Source: Flavobacteriales bacterium (GTDB lineage: Bacteria > Bacteroidota > Bacteroidia > Flavobacteriales_D > Crocinitomicaceae). From it: DNA of 11,802 nt. Below the pieces are notes generated by a model. That model had not been told where the DNA came from and searched no databases. It saw only the letters and a program-made list of their open reading frames with translations. This document shows positions 6,698-11,802 of this stretch, in pieces (the first letter of the stretch is position 1; every line of letters starts with the position of its first letter). Made by a program: the position numbers and the translations under genes. The stretch is taken from the NCBI GenBank assembly GCA_947476515.1, contig CANJQZ010000043.1:1-11802 (forward strand), given 5' to 3'.

Positions 6698-8715
6698 TTT
6701 ATAATTTTATATACCGTTCTACGATTTTTCTGATGCGCTTTTTCAATTTCAACTTCATTCTTCAATTTAGCTATACTAAGATCATCTATTAGTGGGATGG
6801 TTTCACCATATCCTACAAATGTCAATCTCTTTGGTTCTATTCCCTCTTTATTTATCAAATAATCATAAACTGTTTTGGCTCTTGCGGTTGATAAAGCCAA
6901 ATTCTCTACTGCATTTCCACGGGTATCTGTATGGCCTCCTAATTCAATTTTTAAAGTAGCATTTTTCCTTAAAAAATCAGCAAGGTTTTTCAATTCAATG
7001 GCAGACTCTTGCCTTAAACTAGATTTATTTAAATCGAAAAATACATTAGCTAAAACATTTTCATTAGAACTGTTCAGTGGATTAAGAGGGATGTCAATAT
7101 GATAATTGGTTTGTCCATCAGCTATTTTGAGATCAAAATTTAAGGAGTAGGGTAGGTAGGAGTTAAAACTTACCTGAATAGCATAACTTCTATTAATTGG
7201 TAATGCAACCATAAAAGAGCCATCAACTTTATCAGCGTCTGAGACAATTACAATTTTTCCACTTTCAATATCCGTTAGAATAAAATGACCTCCGAGTGGA
7301 TTTTTAGAGATTGCATCAAATACATTACCATCAAAGTAAAGTGTCTTAGTAGGCCTTAAATCTTCAGGCAGTTGAAAGTAATAGATGTCTAAATCACCAT
7401 AACCGCCCGTTCTATCTGAAGCAAAAAAAGCTATATCTCCAATAGGGGAGACTAGTAATGAATTCTCGTCATATTTTGTATTGATTGGGTAGCCAAGATT
7501 TTGTGGTTTACCCCAAAAGCCATTGGCATCCATTTTACTTATAAATAAATCAGACCCTCCCATCCCAACATGTCCACGAGAGGCAAAGTAAAGTGTTTTA
7601 CCATCAGGATGAATACAAACTGATTCTTCTGCAAAAGGAGTATTTATTATATCTGAAAGTCTTTGAGCGACACCCCATTGGCCATTCTCTTGTAAATTCG
7701 ACATCCAAATATCACTGTTTCCGTTAGCATTTTTCCCTCTTATTCCCCTAACAAAATAAAGCGTTTGTCCATCGGCAGATAAAGATGGTTGTGATTCCCA
7801 GTGAGATGAATTGACCCCACCAGGTAAATTAATAGGGTTCAACCATTTATTTCCTAATCTTTTGGAGTAAAATAAATCACAGCTTCCTTTCCCTTCTCTA
7901 TTTTCTCCATAATAAGTGCCAGAATTATCGGAACAAGCTACAAAAATTAAACTCTTTCCATCTGCAGCAATGGTTGGTGCCCCTTCATTGTTTATTGTAT
8001 TTACATTCATAGGCATTGACATAGATGCTTGCCAATTGTTTTCTTTACTTAAATTAGATACATAAAAATCTTCTTGCGCCTGATATCCTTGAACTCTTTT
8101 ATCAGGAATTCGTCTTGTGAAAAGTAGTGTTTTGCCATCAACTGTAATGGTTGGGTAGTATTCTGGGTTAATCGTATTGATTCCTGGCCCTACATTAATA
8201 GGGTTGAAATCTCTCGGATTTTTCATCGCATTTTGAGCAAAACTTGCATTTTGTTTTATAGCCCATGCATTTGGCATCAGTTCTTCATTTGCATTAGGGA
8301 ATTTTATGAAAAGATCGGAGTAACGAATTGCTTTGTCATAATTTCCTTCCGCTAAATGTAAGGCTGCTAAAAAATATAATGTCGAGCCACTCCTGCTGTG
8401 TTCAGGATTGATTTTAAGAGCTTCTTCGTAATGAATTATAGCTTGATCATAGCGATCTAATTTTTCATTGTATTGGGCTGAAAGAATATGAGCTTCCCAA
8501 AAATTCGGATCTTTTTTAAGCGCTGCTGAAAGTAATTCAAGTCCACCATTGTAGTTCGGTCCGTGGGTTTTTGGGTCTAAGGTTTGCCCAGGAATGCGCT
8601 GCGCTTCTTCTAATAATTTAATTGCTTTCTTACTTTTTGTTGAATAGTGAAATTGAGCTTGTAACTGAAGTGTAAAAAAAAGAAATGAAAATAGAAGCAA
8701 GAGCGATTTTATCAT
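6694..8715 (-). CDS. PorE-like envelope protein: TPR, beta-propeller, regulatory-like domain, OmpA domain
   Basis: Predicted periplasmic protein of 673 residues that binds peptidoglycan. Residues 1-21 are a signal peptide ending LQAQ with no lipobox Cys. Residues about 26-150 form TPR repeats (for example WEAHILSAQYNEKLDRYDQA). Residues about 185-450 contain five PD40-type propeller blades, each with a (D)GKTLYF-like core (VDGKTLLF, ADGKSLIF, ADGQTLYF, PDGKTLYF, IGDIAFF). Residues about 458-545 resemble the carboxypeptidase-regulatory fold (FDGNVFDAISKNPLGG). Residues about 553-673 are an OmpA C-terminal domain with GGHTDTRG (593-600), Arg612 and NRR (664-666). This order matches PorE of the P. 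gingivalis T9SS, but close paralogues outside T9SS exist. The in-frame ATG at 8796 would overlap queE and bury the signal peptide, so 8715 is chosen. It follows queE after 10 nt and overlaps the prenyltransferase start by 4 nt. Confidence 0.9.
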   Translation of the reverse strand: MIKSLLLLFSFLFFTLQLQAQFHYSTKSKKAIKLLEEAQRIPGQTLDPKTHGPNYNGGLELLSAALKKDPNFWEAHILSAQYNEKLDRYDQAIIHYEEALKINPEHSRSGSTLYFLAALHLAEGNYDKAIRYSDLFIKFPNANEELMPNAWAIKQNASFAQNAMKNPRDFNPINVGPGINTINPEYYPTITVDGKTLLFTRRIPDKRVQGYQAQEDFYVSNLSKENNWQASMSMPMNVNTINNEGAPTIAADGKSLIFVACSDNSGTYYGENREGKGSCDLFYSKRLGNKWLNPINLPGGVNSSHWESQPSLSADGQTLYFVRGIRGKNANGNSDIWMSNLQENGQWGVAQRLSDIINTPFAEESVCIHPDGKTLYFASRGHVGMGGSDLFISKMDANGFWGKPQNLGYPINTKYDENSLLVSPIGDIAFFASDRTGGYGDLDIYYFQLPEDLRPTKTLYFDGNVFDAISKNPLGGHFILTDIESGKIVIVSDADKVDGSFMVALPINRSYAIQVSFNSYLPYSLNFDLKIADGQTNYHIDIPLNPLNSSNENVLANVFFDLNKSSLRQESAIELKNLADFLRKNATLKIELGGHTDTRGNAVENLALSTARAKTVYDYLINKEGIEPKRLTFVGYGETIPLIDDLSIAKLKNEVEIEKAHQKNRRTVYKIIK

Positions 8716-8725
8716 TTTATTTTTT

Positions 8726-9325
8726 TTAGGGTATTTGCATATATTTATGTGTTTGTAACGAGATTCTCCATCTAGGGTTACTTTTAATATAATCAATTAT
8801 TTTCGGCAGTATTTTATCACTTTTAGACCATTCGGATTGTAGGTATAAAGCACAGTCTTTATTTACTTTTTTCGCATGCTCTTCTGCCCATGCAAAGTCG
8901 GAGGGATGATTTATTATAATCTTTAACTCATCTGCTTTATTGTATGCTTCTCCGCAGGGTAATTTAAATTTTTTCGGTGAAAAACAATACCAATCTACGG
9001 CTCCTTTTAATGGATAACATCCTGAGGTTTCAATAGCGCAATAAATCCCTTCAGCTTTTAGTCCAGCAATTAGATTGGTTAAATCATACATGGCTGGTTC
9101 ACCACCTGTAATTACGACAAAGTTGCAGTTTGAGGCTTTGGCCGATTCAATTAGTTCTGAAATTTTAGTTTCTTGATGCTCATGTTGTTCCCATGATTCT
9201 TTAACATCACACCATACACATCCAACATCACAACCAGCAATTCTAATAAAATAGGCGGCTTTTCCTGTATGACTTCCTTCACCTTGAATGGTGAAGAATT
9301 TTTCCATAATTGGGAGGATGTTCAT
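8726..9325 (-). CDS. queE: 7-carboxy-7-deazaguanine synthase (radical SAM)
   Basis: A cytoplasmic radical SAM enzyme that rearranges 6-carboxytetrahydropterin to 7-carboxy-7-deazaguanine, an early step towards preQ0 and queuosine in tRNA. The 199 residues include FTIQGEGSHTGKAAYFIR at about 11-28, the family's entry region. CDVGCVWC at 32-39 is the CxxxCxxC that binds the 4Fe-4S cluster. GGEP at 74-77 is the SAM-binding motif. The C-terminal LQTHKYMQIP is typical of QueE. Two starts are possible, at 9325 and at the Met seven residues in (9307); the longer form matches related proteins with a few residues before the MEKFFTIQGEG segment. It is the first gene of the minus-strand operon, with a TAnnTTTG box 25 nt upstream. 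No queC, queD or queF lies nearby. Confidence 0.95.
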   Translation of the reverse strand: MNILPIMEKFFTIQGEGSHTGKAAYFIRIAGCDVGCVWCDVKESWEQHEHQETKISELIESAKASNCNFVVITGGEPAMYDLTNLIAGLKAEGIYCAIETSGCYPLKGAVDWYCFSPKKFKLPCGEAYNKADELKIIINHPSDFAWAEEHAKKVNKDCALYLQSEWSKSDKILPKIIDYIKSNPRWRISLQTHKYMQIP

Positions 9326-9350
9326 AGTAATCTTTATAATATTTATAGAA

Positions 9351-9358
9351 CAAAAGTA
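9351..9358 (-). promoter_or_regulatory. -7 promoter element of the queE operon
   Basis: Read on the minus strand this is TACTTTTG, an exact TAnnTTTG match that ends 25 nt before the queE ATG at 9325, predicting a 5' leader of roughly 20 nt. No clear TTG -33 box is seen. The inverted repeat at 9361-9373 lies just upstream of the box. Confidence 0.55.
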
Positions 9359-9360
9359 AG

Positions 9361-9373
9361 CATTCGAAGAATG
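9361..9373. repeat. Short inverted repeat CATTC-GAA-GAATG
   Basis: Two 5-bp arms flank a 3-nt spacer, and the TTCGAA core is itself palindromic. It sits 2 bp upstream of the queE -7 box, between the expected -33 and -7 elements, where a repressor could act. There is only one copy and no known operator match, so a chance repeat is quite possible. Confidence 0.3.
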
Positions 9374-9415
9374 TCATCTGATAATTAAGTATGTTTTTTG
9401 TTTCGCTTTTATTTC

Positions 9416-9423
9416 TATATTTG
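9416..9423 (+). promoter_or_regulatory. -7 promoter element of the T9SS-cargo/TonB-receptor pair
   Basis: TATATTTG matches TAnnTTTG and ends 22 nt before the ATG at 9446. A TTTG at 9397-9400 lies 15 nt upstream, slightly closer than the usual -33 spacing of about 17-23 nt, so it is only a tentative -33 box. Predicted 5' leader is about 16-18 nt. Confidence 0.55.
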
Positions 9424-9445
9424 TTTAAACTCTAAATGATTAACT

Positions 9446-10399
9446 ATGACTAAAATAGCTACAATTATCTCCTTTATGTTTATATACGGAGCATCTTTCT
9501 CACAAGGCCAAATTGGCAACAGTGATTTAGAAAACTGGGAAAATGTTGCAGCTCCGACAGAAGAGCCTGTAAATTGGAATAGTTTTAAAACAGGATCGGG
9601 TACCTTTTCCGGTTTTGCCTCCAAACAAATAGAGCGTTCTTCTAACATTCGTTCAGGAGCTACTGGAATGTATTGTGCAAGAATATTTTCTGTAAGTACT
9701 TTAGGTATTGTTGCTAATGGAACAATGACCTTGGGACAAATTAATATGGGAAGTACAACACCAAGTAATGCTGCCAACTATAATTATTCTAAAACTGCTG
9801 ATGCAAATTTTTCTGAAGCCTTGACAGGTCTTCCTGATTCTATTGTATTTTGGGCTAAATATACACCGATGGGTTCGGGAGTTCAAGAAGCAAGAATTCA
9901 TGCTATTCTTCATAATGCATATGATGTGCATGATCCAATTGATGCGGGTTCAACCCCACATGTTGTAGCAACAGCAGCATTCAATTATCCTTCTACAAAT
10001 GGTTCATGGGTAAGGTATAGTGTTCCATTTACTTACAATGGGGCAGCAACAGTTCCTGCATATATACTTGTAACATTCGCTACGAATGCAATACCTGGTG
10101 GTGGTGCTGCAGCAGATGAGGTTTTGTTGGATGATATATCATTGATTTATAATAATAGTGGTATCAACGAACAAACTATCGCTGATTTAACAGTACATTA
10201 TGAACGCAATAACGGTTTGCATTTTTTCTCCAATCATGAACTTCAAGGCGAAGTAGTTATATACAATAGTATCGGTACTGTTGCATATAAAGGAGCTTTA
10301 ACTTCTCAGGTGATGGTAAAACTTAACTCTGGAGTTTATTTTGCTAATTATTTCCAGTCCAATGGAAACAACGGAATTCTAAAATTCATTGTAGAGTAA
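9446..10399 (+). CDS. Secreted PCMD-like protein with T9SS type A sorting domain
   Basis: A 317-residue protein predicted to be exported by Sec and then moved to the cell surface or medium by the type IX secretion system. Residues 1-20 are a signal peptide (MTKIATIISFMFIYGASFSQ) without a lipobox Cys. Residues about 21-236 look like the PCMD beta-sandwich (putative carbohydrate metabolism domain). The visible hallmarks are NSDLENWE with PVNWNSF, the ANGTMTLGQIN block, LPDSIVFWAKY, and the closing DEVLLDDISLIYN. The assignment is by pattern recall, at moderate confidence. Residues about 245-317 form the T9SS type A C-terminal domain, with LQGEVVIYNSIGTVAYKG, SGVYFANYF and the terminal ILKFIVE. 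The TonB-dependent receptor gene starts 5 nt downstream, so the two probably work together in binding and uptake of a ligand. No catalytic residues can be pointed to. Confidence 0.8.
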   Translation: MTKIATIISFMFIYGASFSQGQIGNSDLENWENVAAPTEEPVNWNSFKTGSGTFSGFASKQIERSSNIRSGATGMYCARIFSVSTLGIVANGTMTLGQINMGSTTPSNAANYNYSKTADANFSEALTGLPDSIVFWAKYTPMGSGVQEARIHAILHNAYDVHDPIDAGSTPHVVATAAFNYPSTNGSWVRYSVPFTYNGAATVPAYILVTFATNAIPGGGAAADEVLLDDISLIYNNSGINEQTIADLTVHYERNNGLHFFSNHELQGEVVIYNSIGTVAYKGALTSQVMVKLNSGVYFANYFQSNGNNGILKFIVE

Positions 10400-10404
10400 A
10401 ATAA

Positions 10405-11802
10405 ATGGTCTTTCGTTTACTCTTATTTTGTATATTCTCAGTTGCATTTAATTCCTTTTCTCAAAAAGGAAAAGTGGAAGGTCGTGTTTTTGATCAGGAT
10501 GGAAAAGTCATCTATGGCGCAACGGTTATCTATAAAAGTGAAACCATTGTTGGGGTGCAAACTGATGAGAATGGTTATTTCAACATTGAATTACCTTTTG
10601 GAGTTTGTCAACTTATTGTAAAATCAGCTTCAACCAAAACAGATACTTTACTGGTGGAAGTTGGAGAAGTAAATAAATTAATTCGTATTTTGTTAAAGCC
10701 TTTTTTAAAGGAATTTGAGCAGATTAATTTTAGTGTAGGAAAATTTGATAAGCCACTAGAGGAGCAAACGGTTACCATGGTTGTTTTAAGACCTTCACTA
10801 ATTGAAAATAAAAATACGCGAAGTATTGAGACGGCATTAGATCAAACGCCCGGTTTGAATATTCTTGATGGCGAACCACAAATACGAGGGGGAAGTGGTT
10901 TTACTTTTGGTGTTGGTTCGAAAGTTGCTGTATTGGTTGATGATATGCCTATGCTATCTGGAGATGCTGGCCGACCGGAGTGGGGATTCATTCCTGTTGA
11001 AAACATCAGTCAAGTTGAGGTAATTAAAGGAGCCGCATCTGTATTATCAGGTAGTTCGGCGCTTTCAGGATCTATTCATATCAGAACTGCTTATCCGAAA
11101 GCCAAACCACTTACTAAAGTTGCTCTTTATTCTGGTTTTTATGCTGCTCCTTCCATTGAAAATGCTACTTGGTGGAATGACGCTCCGATGATCAGTGGAG
11201 TGAATTTCCTTCATTCACAAATGAAGGGCAATTTAGACATCGTAGTTGGAGCCAATCTTAATTATGATCATGGTTATATCGGTGCGCCAAAACCAGGTCC
11301 GTTTGTTATTGATACGGTATCCAACTTTAGCGACAAACAAATGGCATCAGAAAGAGCCCGCATTAATTTCAATTTACGCTATCGCTCCAAAAAAATAAAA
11401 GGATTGAGTTATGGCGTCAATGGAAATGTGATGTTGGCGCGAAGCAACATGTCTTTTGCTTGGTTAGATGATTCTTCTGGTTTATATCGTGCTTATCCCG
11501 GCGCTGTATTCTTACAAGATCAGTTTATTTTTAACCTAGATCCTTTTGTTCAATTTGTCTCTGAGAACAAAGCCAAACACTACTTAAGAACGCGCATTTT
11601 GCATTCAGACAATCAACGAACTGCCAATCAATCTAATAATGCGACAACCATTTATGGTGATTATATGCTTCAGAAAAGTGTAAAAAGGTTTAAAGGAATG
11701 GATTTTATTGGCGGAGTAACTTTAACCAATACCAATTCATATGCGAGTATGTATGCCGGTTCTGGTTCTCCGGAAAATCAATTGCTAAATGTTTCGGCCT
11801 AT
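10405..11802 (+). CDS. TonB-dependent receptor, N-terminal part (runs off the right edge)
   Basis: An outer-membrane, energy-coupled importer; 466 residues are present and the reading frame is open to the edge. Residues 1-20 are a signal peptide (MVFRLLLFCIFSVAFNSFSQ). Residues about 22-97 are a carboxypeptidase-regulatory-like domain (GKVEGRVFDQDGKVIYGATV), frequent at the front of Bacteroidota receptors. EEQTVTMVV at about 119-127 is a plausible TonB box. Residues about 130-228 form the plug, with IETALDQTPGLNI, PQIRGGSGFTFG, VAVLVDDMPML and VEVIKGAASVLSGSSALSGSIHI. From about 235 on, alternating beta-strands begin the barrel. The usual barrel is 600 or more residues, so much is missing. 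SusC/RagA hallmarks are not obvious, and no SusD gene precedes it. It begins 5 nt after the T9SS-cargo gene. The ligand is unknown. Confidence 0.93.
   Translation, partial: MVFRLLLFCIFSVAFNSFSQKGKVEGRVFDQDGKVIYGATVIYKSETIVGVQTDENGYFNIELPFGVCQLIVKSASTKTDTLLVEVGEVNKLIRILLKPFLKEFEQINFSVGKFDKPLEEQTVTMVVLRPSLIENKNTRSIETALDQTPGLNILDGEPQIRGGSGFTFGVGSKVAVLVDDMPMLSGDAGRPEWGFIPVENISQVEVIKGAASVLSGSSALSGSIHIRTAYPKAKPLTKVALYSGFYAAPSIENATWWNDAPMISGVNFLHSQMKGNLDIVVGANLNYDHGYIGAPKPGPFVIDTVSNFSDKQMASERARINFNLRYRSKKIKGLSYGVNGNVMLARSNMSFAWLDDSSGLYRAYPGAVFLQDQFIFNLDPFVQFVSENKAKHYLRTRILHSDNQRTANQSNNATTIYGDYMLQKSVKRFKGMDFIGGVTLTNTNSYASMYAGSGSPENQLLNVSAY

Noticed and set aside
8716..8796. Longer N-terminus for the PorE-like protein, starting at 8796
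   Set aside because: It would put 27 charged residues before a normal signal peptide and overlap the queE coding end by 71 nt; the ATG at 8715 starts the signal peptide directly.
9415..9777. 120-codon minus-strand open frame, plus a second one at 9701-9931
   Set aside because: Both are antisense to the clearly coding PCMD-like gene, which has a signal peptide, domain and sorting tail; the antisense products show no family features.
1..11802. tRNA, rRNA, CRISPR array, insertion sequence, phage or toxin-antitoxin genes
   Set aside because: No cloverleaf-like segment, regular direct repeats, transposase or integrase motifs, or terminal inverted repeats were seen; coding sequences fill nearly all the DNA.

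Overview
The window looks like chromosomal DNA from a low-GC member of the Bacteroidota, most likely a Flavobacteriales-type organism. Four lines of evidence support this. There are several TAnnTTTG promoter elements of the Bacteroidota sigma-A type and almost no Shine-Dalgarno sequences. One gene product ends in a type IX secretion (T9SS) sorting domain, and two others are OmpA-fold cell-envelope proteins built in the way usual for this phylum. A TonB-dependent receptor carries an N-terminal carboxypeptidase-regulatory-like domain. The genes are tightly packed and no mobile element, phage gene, CRISPR array or RNA gene was seen, so most of the region reads as ordinary core genome.

Left part (1-5206): a D-alanine--D-alanine ligase gene runs off the left edge on the minus strand. 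It is divergent from a plus-strand group. That group begins with a PlsC-like membrane acyltransferase and, 5 nt later, uracil-DNA glycosylase (ung). After a 60-nt gap with its own promoter come uroporphyrinogen decarboxylase (hemE) and a secreted OmpA-domain protein whose start codon lies inside the end of hemE. A strong hairpin terminator closes the unit at 5178-5206 and probably also serves the minus-strand operon that converges on it.

Middle part (5205-9325, minus strand): a compact four-gene operon read leftward. It contains queE (7-deazaguanine synthesis), a TPR / beta-propeller / regulatory-domain / OmpA envelope protein with the domain order of PorE, a UbiA-family prenyltransferase of the digeranylgeranylglyceryl-phosphate synthase type, and a Maf nucleotide pyrophosphatase. 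The junctions are a 10-nt gap, a 4-nt ATGA overlap and a 1-nt TAATG overlap, so co-transcription and translational coupling are likely.

Right part (9446-11802, plus strand): divergent from queE, a secreted protein with a PCMD-like domain and a T9SS C-terminal sorting domain is followed after 5 nt by a TonB-dependent receptor that continues past the right edge. This pair is the most interesting element. It looks like a surface protein plus transporter unit in which a T9SS-delivered protein takes the place that SusD or HmuY-type lipoproteins usually hold. The substrate cannot be read from the sequence.

Two promoters (plsC-like and hemE) have the TAnnTTTG box ending exactly 6 nt before the ATG, which predicts leaderless or nearly leaderless mRNAs. 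No clearly new multi-gene system was found.
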